Shown here in pieces: positions 26,399 to 34,541 of a stretch of 64,000 nt of DNA. Every line of letters begins with the position of its first letter. Within the stretch, counting starts at the first letter, position 1. The DNA is taken from NCBI RefSeq assembly GCF_965232525.1, contig NZ_OZ246980.1:1922001-1986000 (forward strand), given 5' to 3'. The stretch comes from Bauldia sp965232525 (lineage in GTDB: Bacteria; Pseudomonadota; Alphaproteobacteria; Rhizobiales; Kaistiaceae). The notes under the pieces are model-generated. The model had not been told where the DNA came from. It ran no database searches and saw nothing but the letters and a program-made list of their open reading frames with translations. The translations under genes were made by a program, and so were the position numbers.

Positions 26399-27093
26399 TG
26401 GCCAAGCACGCGGCGGCTGGCTCGTCGCGACAGGGCCTCGGAGACGAGCAGCGCCGCGAACGCGATGACGATGGAGAGCACCGTAAGCCTCAGCGCCGCC
26501 GCCTCGCCGCCTGGCACCTGCGTGAACGAGAAGATCGCGGACGGGATCGTCTGGGTAACGCCGGGGATGTTACCGACGAAGGTGATCGTGGCGCCGAACT
26601 CGCCCAGCGCCCGGGCGAACGCGAGGACGATCCCGGCGAGGATGCCGGGCAGCATCAGCGGCAGCGTCACCGTCAGGAGCACCATCGCCCGATTGGCGCC
26701 AAGCGTGGCGGCGGCGGCCTCGGTGCGCCGGTCGATCGCCTCGAGCGACAACCGCATCGCCCGGACCATCAGCGGGAACCCCATGATTCCCGCGGCGAGC
26801 GCCGCCCCGGTCCAGTTGAAGGCGAAGACGATGCCGAAGGTCTGCTCCAGAAACGCGCCGATCGGACCGCGCCTACCGAAGGCCAGCAGCAACAGGTAGC
26901 CGGTGACCACCGGCGGGATGACCAGCGGCAGGTGGACGAATGCGTCGAACAGCGCCCGACCGGGGAAGCGGAACCGGGCGAGGATATAGGCGACCAGCAA
27001 CCCGAAAGGCAGCGTCCACAGCGCCGCGAGGCTGGCGACTCGTAGAGAGAGCTCGACCGCGGACCATTCCTGTTCGGTCAAGGGCGCGAACAT
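26395..27093 (-). CDS. modB: Molybdate ABC transporter permease
   Basis: A 232-residue inner-membrane protein with five to six hydrophobic segments. The permease loop that contacts ModC is 'AAATLGANRAMVLLTVTLPL'. The early part 'LSLRVASLAALWTLPFGLLV' and 'VHLPLVIPPVVTGYLLLLAF' are typical of ModB. It forms a homodimer channel with ModA outside and ModC inside. It starts nine bases after modA ends. Confidence 0.94.
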   Translation of the reverse strand: MFAPLTEQEWSAVELSLRVASLAALWTLPFGLLVAYILARFRFPGRALFDAFVHLPLVIPPVVTGYLLLLAFGRRGPIGAFLEQTFGIVFAFNWTGAALAAGIMGFPLMVRAMRLSLEAIDRRTEAAAATLGANRAMVLLTVTLPLMLPGILAGIVLAFARALGEFGATITFVGNIPGVTQTIPSAIFSFTQVPGGEAAALRLTVLSIVIAFAALLVSEALSRRASRRVLGQ

Positions 27094-27102
27094 GGTCGTG
27101 CC

Positions 27103-27915
27103 TCAGGTGCTGCCGGTGACGACGGCGAAGCCGTGTGCTTCGAAGATCGAACGGGCGGCTGGCGAGCCGAGAAAGGCGAGGAAGTCTTCTGCGTTCGGAT
27201 TGGTCGATTGAGCGGTGACCGCGACATCATAGTGGATCGGCGGGTGGCTATCCTGCGGGAAGACGCCGACGACGGCGACCCGTGGCTCCGCGGCGGCGTC
27301 GGTGGTGTAGACAACGCCGAGCGGGACCTCGCCGCGGGCGACAAAGGCGAGGGCCGAGCGGACATTGTCGGTTTGAACCAGCCGGTCGGCGACGCCACCC
27401 CACGCGCCATGGAACTCCAACGCGGCGCGGCCATAGCGCCCGGCGGGCACCGCTTCTGTGTCGGCGATTGCCAGCCGGTGATCGGGTTCGAGGTAAGGCG
27501 AGAGGTCAAGGCCGGGCGCGAGATCGATGGCCGGGGTGAATCCGTCCGGGGCGACAAGGGCGAGCTGGTTGCCGAGTAGGGTTCGCCGGCTGTCGATATC
27601 GATGAGGTCGCGGGCGGCGACATAGTCCATCCAATCGTCGTCGGCGGCGACGAACAGGTCGGCGGGCGCCAACTGTTCGATCTGCCGGGCGAGCGTCGGG
27701 GTGCCGGCGTAGCTGGCGCGCACCATCCGATCGCTTTCCTCCGCGTAGGCGGCGATCACGTCGTCGAGGGCGTTGCCGAGGCTGGCGGCGGCGAAGACGA
27801 CGACCGGCTCGGCCTTAGCGCTTGGGCCTTCGTCCGGATCGGCGGCCGCCGTCCCAGCGGCGAGCAAGCCGGCGGAAAGCGCCGCAAGCCGGGCGAATGT
27901 GTTGGACCAGGTCAT
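27103..27915 (-). CDS. modA: Molybdate-binding periplasmic protein
   Basis: A 270-residue exported protein. The signal peptide (LAALSAGLLAAGTAAA) is followed by the ModA core: 'VVVFAAASLGNALDDVIAAY', 'YAGTPTLARQIEQLAPADLF', 'ADDDWMDYVAARDLID', 'NVRSALAFVARGEVPLGVVY' and 'FLAFLGSPAARSIFEAHGFA'. It binds molybdate or tungstate and hands it to ModB. Its ATG has no clear ribosome site and overlaps an inverted repeat resembling a Mo-box, so the gene may be translated leaderless or coupled to an upstream frame. Confidence 0.94.
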   Translation of the reverse strand: MTWSNTFARLAALSAGLLAAGTAAADPDEGPSAKAEPVVVFAAASLGNALDDVIAAYAEESDRMVRASYAGTPTLARQIEQLAPADLFVAADDDWMDYVAARDLIDIDSRRTLLGNQLALVAPDGFTPAIDLAPGLDLSPYLEPDHRLAIADTEAVPAGRYGRAALEFHGAWGGVADRLVQTDNVRSALAFVARGEVPLGVVYTTDAAAEPRVAVVGVFPQDSHPPIHYDVAVTAQSTNPNAEDFLAFLGSPAARSIFEAHGFAVVTGST

Positions 27916-27940
27916 CGATATGGCTCACTGTACATATCGA
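27915..27940 (-). promoter_or_regulatory. Mo-box-like operator at the modA start
   Basis: A perfect 8-bp inverted repeat, TCGATATG-N10-CATATCGA, lies between modE and modA and shares its last base with the modA ATG. The half-site ATCG.TATAT resembles the ModE-binding Mo-box, and the position suits repression by molybdate-loaded ModE. Confidence 0.65.
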
Positions 27941-27970
27941 CGCCATGTCTGCACGCCGCATCCATGGCCG

Positions 27971-28348
27971 TCAATCCTGGTGCGGTGATGCGGCAAGGTG
28001 CTGGCGAAGGTCGTCGATGCCGGCCTCGATCGCGGCCCGGGCATCCGCCTCCATCGCCCGGTAGCGCTCGAGGACATAGACGCCGAGGTCGGTCAGTTGG
28101 GCGCCGCCGCCTCCGCCGGAACCACCTTTCTCGGTCTCGACCAGCGGCGAGGCGAATGCCGCGTTCATCTCCTGCACCAAATTCCAACCGCGCTTGTAGC
28201 TCATGTCGAACCGGGTGGCGGCGGCGGTGAGCGAACGGGTGTCGCGGATCGCCTCGAGCAGATCGGCCTTGCCGGGCCCAAGCGCCACGCCTGGCGCCAG
28301 CACGATCCGGAATCGCAGGCCTTCGGTCTGGTTGGCATAGTGCGGCAT
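27971..28348 (-). CDS. ModE-like molybdate-responsive regulator, DNA-binding domain only
   Basis: A 125-residue winged-helix protein matching the N-terminal domain of ModE: 'GPGKADLLEAIRDTRSLTAA', 'RFDMSYKRGWNLVQEMNAAF', then the wing 'PLVETEKGGSGGGGGAQLTD' and the dimerising helix 'YVLERYRAMEADARAA'. The two Mop domains that sense molybdate in full-length ModE are absent, as in many short homologues. It may need another sensor or respond differently. It precedes modA by 55 bases, with an inverted repeat between, so it probably regulates modABC. ATG 28348 is preceded by GGGGAAAG. Confidence 0.9.
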   Translation of the reverse strand: MPHYANQTEGLRFRIVLAPGVALGPGKADLLEAIRDTRSLTAAATRFDMSYKRGWNLVQEMNAAFASPLVETEKGGSGGGGGAQLTDLGVYVLERYRAMEADARAAIEAGIDDLRQHLAASPHQD

Positions 28349-28392
28349 ACGCTTTCCCCGGTGGAAAGGGGCGTTCGCGACCCGCTCGTCGG

Positions 28393-29133
28393 CTACGCGG
28401 TCTCGATCGCGCCGGTAATCAGGCCGGTCACCTCTTCCGGCGAGCTTTCTGCGACCGCTTTGTCCGCGACCTTGACGCCGCGGCGCAAGACGACGATCCG
28501 GTCGCAGACGGCGAAGACGTCGGGCATGCGGTGGCTGATCAGGACGACCGCGATGCCCTGGTCGCGCAGATGGCGGATCAGGTTGAGCACCTCGGCGACC
28601 TGGCGCACGGAAATCGCGGCGGTCGGCTCGTCCATCAGGACCAGCTTGGCCTCCGACAGCATGGTCCGGGCGATGGCCACCGCCTGACGCTGGCCGCCCG
28701 ACATCTGCTTGACCTGATCCCGCGGCCGGGTCTCCGACTTGATCTCCTTGAACAGCTCGCCAGCGCGCCGGTACATGGTCGGGTAGTCGAGGATCTTGAA
28801 CGGCCCGACGCCCTTGCGGATCTCCCGGCCGAGATAAACGTTGGCGGCGGCGGTCAGGTTGTCGCAAAGCGCGAGGTCCTGATAGACGATCTCGATGCCG
28901 TGCTCCCGTGCCTCGATCGGCCGGTGCAGGATGAGGTCGGTGCCGTCCATCTTCATCGTGCCGTGAGTCGGCTGGAAGTTGCCGGCGACGATCTTGACCA
29001 GCGTCGACTTGCCGGCGCCATTGTCGCCCATCAGGCCGACGACCTCGCCCGGCTCCAGCGAGACGGATACGTCGTTGAGGGCATGGATCGCCCCGAAGTG
29101 CTTGGAGACGTTGGTGAGTTCCAAAAGGGCCAT
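28393..29133 (-). CDS. Sugar ABC transporter ATPase (FrcA/RbsA-like, single domain)
   Basis: A 246-residue ATPase of the carbohydrate CUT2 type. It has 'FGAIHALNDVSVSLEPGEVV', Walker A 'LMGDNGAGKSTLVKIVAGNF', the CUT2-like 'IEIVYQDLALCDNLTAAANV', signature 'QMSGGQRQAVAIARTMLSEA' and Walker B 'LVLMDEPTAAI'. RbsA-type proteins are double length; this is a single-domain form like FrcA. No matching permease or binding protein is nearby, so it is an orphan that may serve a transporter elsewhere. It lies just upstream of the modE-like gene in the same direction. Confidence 0.88.
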   Translation of the reverse strand: MALLELTNVSKHFGAIHALNDVSVSLEPGEVVGLMGDNGAGKSTLVKIVAGNFQPTHGTMKMDGTDLILHRPIEAREHGIEIVYQDLALCDNLTAAANVYLGREIRKGVGPFKILDYPTMYRRAGELFKEIKSETRPRDQVKQMSGGQRQAVAIARTMLSEAKLVLMDEPTAAISVRQVAEVLNLIRHLRDQGIAVVLISHRMPDVFAVCDRIVVLRRGVKVADKAVAESSPEEVTGLITGAIETA

Positions 29134-29354
29134 TCGGTCGGTTTCCTCGTCTGCCGCTGGCTGATCCGCGGCTGTTGTAGCGCGAACGGTACATTGATTA
29201 CAGAGTCTTGCGAGCCGCTCTCGTTTGCGGCATGAGACGCGTGCCCGTCTTCGAATCCGCAGCGCGTTGACGACCCACACACGGTCGTCAGGCGGTTTCG
29301 ATAGCCGGCTCACCGGGTTGGTCAGGGGCAAGGGGCCAGACCGAGGTGCGGGGT

Positions 29355-29921
29355 ATGAGCAGGAAAGTCCTTCGGCGGGCGGGGATCGCCATCCTCGCCG
29401 TAATCGTGATTCTGGTGGTGGTCGGGTTTTTCCTGCCGCGGCAGCCGATCGTCAGCCGGTCGATCGCGGTCGCCGCGACGCCGGACGCGGTTTATGCCGT
29501 CGTCAGCGATCTCCGGCGCTTCAACGACTGGTCGCCCTGGTACGGGCGCGATCCCGACGCCGTCTACACATTCACCGGCCCGGCGGATGGCGTCGGCCAG
29601 ACGATGCGCTGGGAGAGCGACATGCCCGAGGTCGGCTCGGGGACGATGACCATCGCGGCCCTCGACCCGGACAGTCAGGTCGACATCGACCTCGACTTTG
29701 GCGATCAGGGCCTCGCCAGCACATGGGTCACCATCGCACCGGAAGGCGAAGGCGCGAACGTCACCTGGGCCTTCACCACGGATTTCGGCTACAATCCGAT
29801 CGCCCGGTATTTGGGAATGATGATCGACGACATGATCGGCGGTGATTACGAGACCGGCCTCGAAAAGCTGAAGGCCGTGGTCGAGCAGCCGGCCGAAACC
29901 GACGAAGACGAACTGGGCTGA
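29355..29921 (+). CDS. Membrane-anchored SRPBCC-domain protein
   Basis: A 188-residue protein with one N-terminal membrane segment (IAILAVIVILVVVGFFL), followed by a SRPBCC (START-like) ligand-binding domain. That domain includes 'SIAVAATPDAVYAVVSDLRR', 'FNDWSPWYGRDPDAVYTFTG' and 'ATWVTIAPEGEGANVTWAF'-like strands. These domains bind hydrophobic ligands; here it would sit on the outer face of the inner membrane. ATG 29355 is used; an in-frame GTG lies three codons upstream. No operon partner is evident. Confidence 0.85.
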   Translation: MSRKVLRRAGIAILAVIVILVVVGFFLPRQPIVSRSIAVAATPDAVYAVVSDLRRFNDWSPWYGRDPDAVYTFTGPADGVGQTMRWESDMPEVGSGTMTIAALDPDSQVDIDLDFGDQGLASTWVTIAPEGEGANVTWAFTTDFGYNPIARYLGMMIDDMIGGDYETGLEKLKAVVEQPAETDEDELG

Positions 29922-30114
29922 GCGGCAGGGGCCGGCACGTCGGTCAGTCGGGCGCCGATCCGTCGTCTGAATTCCTGTCGCGGCCAATTCATCCGGTCAT
30001 CGCCCCGATCAAGGGAATTCAAGGCGTTTCCGCCCGTTGTCGCGTTGGAATGCTTGTGAAACCGGCGCGGCGCCACTACGGTCCGCGCGCCTCAAACAGA
30101 TGGAGCAGAGCACC

Positions 30115-31317
30115 ATGGGCTTCCTTGCCGACTCCCTGTCGCGCATCAAGCCGTCGGCGACGATCGCCGTCACCGACAAGGCACGGGAACTGCGCGCCGC
30201 CGGCCGCGACGTGATCGGCCTCGGCGCCGGCGAACCGGACATGGACACGCCGGAGAACATCAAGGAAGCTGCCGTCCGCGCCATCCGCGACGGTAAAACC
30301 AAATACACCGCCGTCGACGGGATCCCCGATCTGAAAGCGGCGATCGTCGACAAGTTCAGGCGCGAGAACAATCTCGACTACGACACCAGCGAGGTGAGCG
30401 TCGGCACCGGCGGCAAGCAGGTGCTGTTCAACGCACTGATGGCGACACTCAATCCCGGCGACGAAGTGGTGATCCCGGCGCCCTATTGGGTGAGCTACCC
30501 GGAGATCGTTTCGCTCGCCGGCGCGACGCCGGTGATTGTGCCGACCCGGCCGGAGGACGACTTCCGGATGACGCCGGACGCGCTCGAAGCGGCGATCACG
30601 CCCAAGACCAAGTGGCTGATCCTCAACTCGCCGTCGAACCCGTCCGGTGCCGCCTACACCCGCGACACGCTGAAGGCGCTGACCGACGTGGTGATGCGCC
30701 ACGATCACGTCTGGGTGCTGACCGACGATATGTACGAGCACCTCGTCTATGACGGGATCAAATTCGTGACACCGGTCGAGGTCGAGCCCGCTCTGAAGGA
30801 CCGGACGCTGACGATGAACGGCGTCTCCAAGGCGTATGCGATGACCGGCTGGCGGATCGGTTACGCCGCCGGCCCGCAGATGCTGATCAAGGCGATGGCC
30901 AAGCTCCAGTCGCAGTCGACCACCAACCCGTCGTCGATCTCGCAATGGGCGGCGGTCGAAGCGCTGAACGGGCCGCAGGATTTCCTGCCGGAGCGGCTTG
31001 AGGTCTTCCGCCAGCGTCGCGACTTGGTCGTCTCGATGCTGAACCAGGCGAAGGGGATCGCCTGCGTCAATCCGCAAGGCGCGTTCTACGTGTTCCCGTC
31101 GTGCGAAGGCGCGATCGGCAAGACCAGCGCCGGCGGCAAGACCATCGACGGCGACGAAGCGTTCGTCACCGCGCTGCTCGAAGAGGAAGGCGTCGCCGCC
31201 GTGCACGGCTCGGCGTTTGGTCTATCGCCGTTCTTCCGCGCTTCCTACGCGACATCGACAGAGGCGCTGGAGGAAGCGTGCGCGCGCATCCAGCGGTTCT
31301 GCGCCGGGTTGCGCTAG
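30115..31317 (+). CDS. aatA: Aspartate aminotransferase, class I
   Basis: A 400-residue PLP enzyme interconverting aspartate and glutamate with their keto acids. Family features are 'VIGLGAGEPDMDTPENIKEA', 'VSVGTGGKQVLFNALMATL', 'VVIPAPYWVSYPEIVSLAG', 'LILNSPSNPSGAAYTRDTL', the PLP-lysine stretch 'NGVSKAYAMTGWRIGYAAGP' near residue 240, and the phosphate arginine near the end. ATG 30115 has a GGAGCAGAG site. It is the housekeeping type common to alphaproteobacteria and stands as a single transcription unit, perhaps with the DUF1801 gene. Confidence 0.95.
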   Translation: MGFLADSLSRIKPSATIAVTDKARELRAAGRDVIGLGAGEPDMDTPENIKEAAVRAIRDGKTKYTAVDGIPDLKAAIVDKFRRENNLDYDTSEVSVGTGGKQVLFNALMATLNPGDEVVIPAPYWVSYPEIVSLAGATPVIVPTRPEDDFRMTPDALEAAITPKTKWLILNSPSNPSGAAYTRDTLKALTDVVMRHDHVWVLTDDMYEHLVYDGIKFVTPVEVEPALKDRTLTMNGVSKAYAMTGWRIGYAAGPQMLIKAMAKLQSQSTTNPSSISQWAAVEALNGPQDFLPERLEVFRQRRDLVVSMLNQAKGIACVNPQGAFYVFPSCEGAIGKTSAGGKTIDGDEAFVTALLEEEGVAAVHGSAFGLSPFFRASYATSTEALEEACARIQRFCAGLR

Positions 31318-31346
31318 GCTCGGCCCTGCGATCGATGGCCGGTACA

Positions 31347-31811
31347 ATGGCCAAACGAACCACCGCGGCTTCGGTCGGCGATCCGGCGGTCGCCGCGGTG
31401 TTCGACTCCTACCCGCCGCGTCTGCGCAAGAAGCTGAAGGCGCTGAGGGCCCTGATCCTGAAGACGGCCGCCGACACCGATGGCGTCGGGCCGTTGACCG
31501 AAACGCTGAAATGGGGCCAGCCGAGCTACCTCACCGAAGCGACCGGCAGCGGCACGACCGTGCGGATCGACGCGGTCAAAGGCGCGCCGCATCGGTACGC
31601 GCTCTACGTTCACTGCCAGACCCGGCTTGTCGAGGCGTTTCGGGAACTTTACCCGGATCAGCTCACCTACGAGGGCAACCGGGCGATCCTGTTCGATGCG
31701 AACCGCCCGGTTCCTGAAACGCCGCTTCGCCACTGCATCGCGATGGCGTTGACCTACCACGCGCGCAAGAAGGCGAAACCGTTGTCGGACGTTACGACAG
31801 CGTCTCCTTAA
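31347..31811 (+). CDS. DUF1801 (YdhG-like) protein
   Basis: A 154-residue protein of the DUF1801 family: 'VFDSYPPRLRKKLKALRALI', 'LTETLKWGQPSYLTEATGSG', 'VRIDAVKGAPHRYALYVHCQ', 'YEGNRAILFDANRPVPETPL'. The fold is small alpha/beta; function is unknown. The start could be ATG 31335 or 31347. The end overlaps the 3' end of the oppositely transcribed dienelactone hydrolase by 20 bases. Confidence 0.82.
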   Translation: MAKRTTAASVGDPAVAAVFDSYPPRLRKKLKALRALILKTAADTDGVGPLTETLKWGQPSYLTEATGSGTTVRIDAVKGAPHRYALYVHCQTRLVEAFRELYPDQLTYEGNRAILFDANRPVPETPLRHCIAMALTYHARKKAKPLSDVTTASP

Positions 31812-32697
31812 AGAAGGCGATCATCCGCTCCTCGGCAAGCTGGGCGGCCTCGGCGTCGTAGCGTGGCGTCGTGTCGTTGTGGAAGCCGTGATTGACGCCG
31901 GGATAGACGTGAGCCGTGTAGGTCTTGCCGGCGGCTTTCAGCGCTTCCTCGTAAGCCGGCCAGCCTTCGTTGATCCGCTCGTCGAGCTCGGCGTATTTGA
32001 GAAGCAGCGGCGCTTCGATGCTGGCGACGTCGGCCGGGTCGGGCTGGCGGCCGTAGAATGGGACGCCGGCGGCCAGTTCGGGATAGGCGACCGCGATGGC
32101 GTTGACCACGCCGCCGCCATAGCAGAAGCCGACCGCGCCGACTTTGCCCGTGCTGTCCTCGCGGCCGAGCAGGTACTCGAAACCGGCGAAGAAGTCGTTG
32201 AGCAGCTTCTCCTGATCGACCGTGCGCTGAAGCTCGCGGCCTTCGTCGTCGTTGCCGGGATAGCCGCCGACCGAGGTCAGGCCATCCGGCGCCATCGCCA
32301 TGAAGCCCGCCTTGCCGATCCGGCGCGTCACGTCCTCGATGTAGGGATTCAGTCCGCGGTTCTCGTGCACCACCAGGACCGCCGGAAGCTCGCCGTCGGC
32401 GCCCGCCGGCCGCACCAGATAGGCGTTGACCTCGCCATGGCCGTTCGGGGAGGGGTAGGTGATCCGGCTCGTCGTGATGTCCGGATCGTCTTCGGCGACC
32501 TGTTGGGCCAGCGCGTAGTTCGGGGAGAGTTCCTTGAGCAGGGCGGCGGCGGTGATGCCGGCGACCGTAAACTTGGCGGCGCGGGCCATAAACTCGCGCT
32601 TGGTGATCTTGCCGTGGGCGTAATAATCGTAGAGGTCGAGAAGCTCCTGCGGAAAGTCTTTCGCAGTCTTCCGGCGGATCGGTGCCAATTCGTTCAT
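31792..32697 (-). CDS. Dienelactone hydrolase family protein, apparently exported
   Basis: A 301-residue alpha/beta hydrolase. An N-terminal region with 'KITKREFMARAAKFTVAGIT' is an atypical twin-arginine-like anchor ahead of 'NYALAQ', suggesting export. The catalytic part has 'AVLVVHENRGLNPYIEDVTR' (the activating glutamate), the nucleophile elbow 'VGAVGFCYGGGVVNAI' with cysteine near residue 200, and 'HVYPGVNHGFHNDTTPRYD' with the histidine. This Cys-His-Asp triad is characteristic of dienelactone hydrolases. The substrate may be any lactone or activated ester. Confidence 0.9.
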   Translation of the reverse strand: MNELAPIRRKTAKDFPQELLDLYDYYAHGKITKREFMARAAKFTVAGITAAALLKELSPNYALAQQVAEDDPDITTSRITYPSPNGHGEVNAYLVRPAGADGELPAVLVVHENRGLNPYIEDVTRRIGKAGFMAMAPDGLTSVGGYPGNDDEGRELQRTVDQEKLLNDFFAGFEYLLGREDSTGKVGAVGFCYGGGVVNAIAVAYPELAAGVPFYGRQPDPADVASIEAPLLLKYAELDERINEGWPAYEEALKAAGKTYTAHVYPGVNHGFHNDTTPRYDAEAAQLAEERMIAFFKETLS

Positions 32698-32739
32698 GTC
32701 GGTGTCCCTCTGGTTGGCGCGGTCTTCGCGGCGGGCGCG

Positions 32740-33717
32740 TCAGAGCCAGCCACGCCGCTTGAAGTAGAGATAGGGCAGCACGGCCGACGCGACCATCAGG
32801 CCGATCGCGAACGGGTAGCCGAGGTTCCACCCAAGCTCGGGCATGTCGACGAAGTTCATGCCGTAGATCGTGCCTATCAAAGTCGGCGGGAAAAAGATCG
32901 TCGCGGCGATAGTCAGCACCCGGATCACTTCGTTCTGCTCGACGGAGATCAGGCCCAGGGTGGCATCGAGCAGGAACGTGATCTTGTTGGAGAGGAAGGT
33001 CACGTGGTCTTCCAGCGATCGCACGTCGCGGCCGATCAGCTTCAGCCGGTTCTTGCTCGAGCCCTTGGCGAAGGCGCCGCGCAGGCTCAGGCTGGCGTAT
33101 TGGATCAGCCGTTCGAGCGAGGCGAGGCTGAGCCGCGCTTTTCCGGCCAGATCGCCCTGAACGCCGATATCGTCGATCAGCTCGTCGAGCCGGCGGGCTC
33201 GTCGCCGTTCCCGTTGCGCGGCGAACACCTCGCGGTTGATGCGGTCGACATCGCCGCTGATCCGCTCCAGCACATCGGCGGTCCGGTCGACCACCGCCTC
33301 GAGCAGGCCAAGGAATACGGCCGGGGTCGACGCGCACGCGTTGCCGGGCTTGCCGGCGCGGGAGAGAAACTGGCGGTGGGCGCGCAGGTCGTCGTAACGC
33401 AATGTCGCGATCCGCTGGTCGCCGGAAACGGCAAAGGTGAGGGGCACGAGGAGCGGCTCGCCGGCATCGACGCCGGTCAATATGGTCGCCGTCATGAAGA
33501 CGGTGCCGTCCTCGGCGTAGAAGCGGCTGGAGAACTCGATCTCCTCGGCTTCCTCCCGGGTCGGCAGTTCGGCGCCAAGGAAGGTCTCGGCGAACGCGGC
33601 ATCGGCCCGGCTCGGCCGCATCATGTCGACCCAGCCCGCTTCCTCGGGCACAGGCGTATCGGCGTCGAGCGTCAGCTTGTAGGGTCCGTTCGGACCGAGC
33701 GAGTAGGCGTCGAGCAT
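32740..33717 (-). CDS. corA: CorA-family Mg2+ transporter
   Basis: A 325-residue protein with a large soluble N-terminal domain, a long helix ('LVEAVVDRTADVLERISGDV'-like region near residue 140) and two membrane helices at the end. The pore signature 'YGMNF' lies in 'TLIGTIYGMNFVDMPELGWN' near residue 280. It forms pentameric channels for magnesium, sometimes cobalt or nickel. It is on the same strand as, and upstream of, the dienelactone hydrolase gene, but no functional link is apparent. Confidence 0.93.
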   Translation of the reverse strand: MLDAYSLGPNGPYKLTLDADTPVPEEAGWVDMMRPSRADAAFAETFLGAELPTREEAEEIEFSSRFYAEDGTVFMTATILTGVDAGEPLLVPLTFAVSGDQRIATLRYDDLRAHRQFLSRAGKPGNACASTPAVFLGLLEAVVDRTADVLERISGDVDRINREVFAAQRERRRARRLDELIDDIGVQGDLAGKARLSLASLERLIQYASLSLRGAFAKGSSKNRLKLIGRDVRSLEDHVTFLSNKITFLLDATLGLISVEQNEVIRVLTIAATIFFPPTLIGTIYGMNFVDMPELGWNLGYPFAIGLMVASAVLPYLYFKRRGWL

Positions 33718-33894
33718 CGGCGGTCACCTCGCCACCGACATGCACGCTTGCACGGTCGCGATCAAGGGGCGGACGAAAGCGGGCGGTTTGCCTTACCAGC
33801 GCCTCACGTGACAGGTGATACTCGCCCGGCGGGAATCACTGTAAGGCTATCCCGTCCAAACCGACCGATCCCCATTTCGTGGAGGTAAATCGCC

Positions 33895-34404
33895 ATGCGT
33901 CTCAGTCGTATCGTCACCGGAGCACGCGCCGCGCTTGTGGCAGGGTGCGTCGCCGCCGTCGCCGGACTGGCGATGACATCGTCCTCGATCGCGTCCGATC
34001 GGCATCTGAAGGTCGGCGTCCTGACCTGCGCCGCCGGGCCGAGCATCGGTTTGCTGATTACCTCGAACGAACGGATCAACTGCAGCTTCCAGCCCGATAC
34101 CGTGGCGACCGAGCACTACAGCGGTCATATCCGCAAGTTCGGCCTCGACGTCGGTATCACCGCCGGCTCGGTCATCATCTGGGCGGTGTTCGCCTCGCAG
34201 AGCGACTATGTGCCCGGTTCCTTGGCCGGCGAATACATCGGCGTGTCGGCCGAGGAAACGACCCTGCTCGGCCTCGGCGCCAACGTTCTGGTCGGCGGAT
34301 CGCAGGATTCCATCGTGTTGCAGCCATTGAGCGTCCAGGCGCAGGCGGGACTCAACCTTGCCGTTGGTGTATCGCGGATGGTTCTCAACGAAAGGGATAA
34401 CTGA
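33895..34404 (+). CDS. DUF992 exported protein
   Basis: A 169-residue exported protein of DUF992, found mostly in Hyphomicrobiales. Its signal peptide (AALVAGCVAAVAGLAMTSSS) precedes 'VGVLTCAAGPSIGLLITSNE', 'INCSFQPDTVATEHYSGHIR' and 'FGLDVGITAGSVIIWAVFAS'. Two cysteines form a likely disulfide. The predicted fold is a glycine-rich beta-barrel of the envelope; function unknown. ATG 33895 has a TGGAGGT site. Confidence 0.9.
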   Translation: MRLSRIVTGARAALVAGCVAAVAGLAMTSSSIASDRHLKVGVLTCAAGPSIGLLITSNERINCSFQPDTVATEHYSGHIRKFGLDVGITAGSVIIWAVFASQSDYVPGSLAGEYIGVSAEETTLLGLGANVLVGGSQDSIVLQPLSVQAQAGLNLAVGVSRMVLNERDN

Positions 34405-34541
34405 CACTTCTCCCCTCACGGCGGGAGTGGCTGTTCCACCGGTTGATCTTCTCCCTTGTCAGCCGCCGCGTTCCTTGAGACGATTAAGCAAGGGCGCGGC
34501 TTAGGCGTCTCGGAACAATACGAGAACGGGGAGAAAAACTC

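Noticed and set aside
31879..33888. Plus-strand frame opposite the hydrolase and corA
   Set aside because: Both opposite genes are unmistakable; this frame has no recognisable domain.
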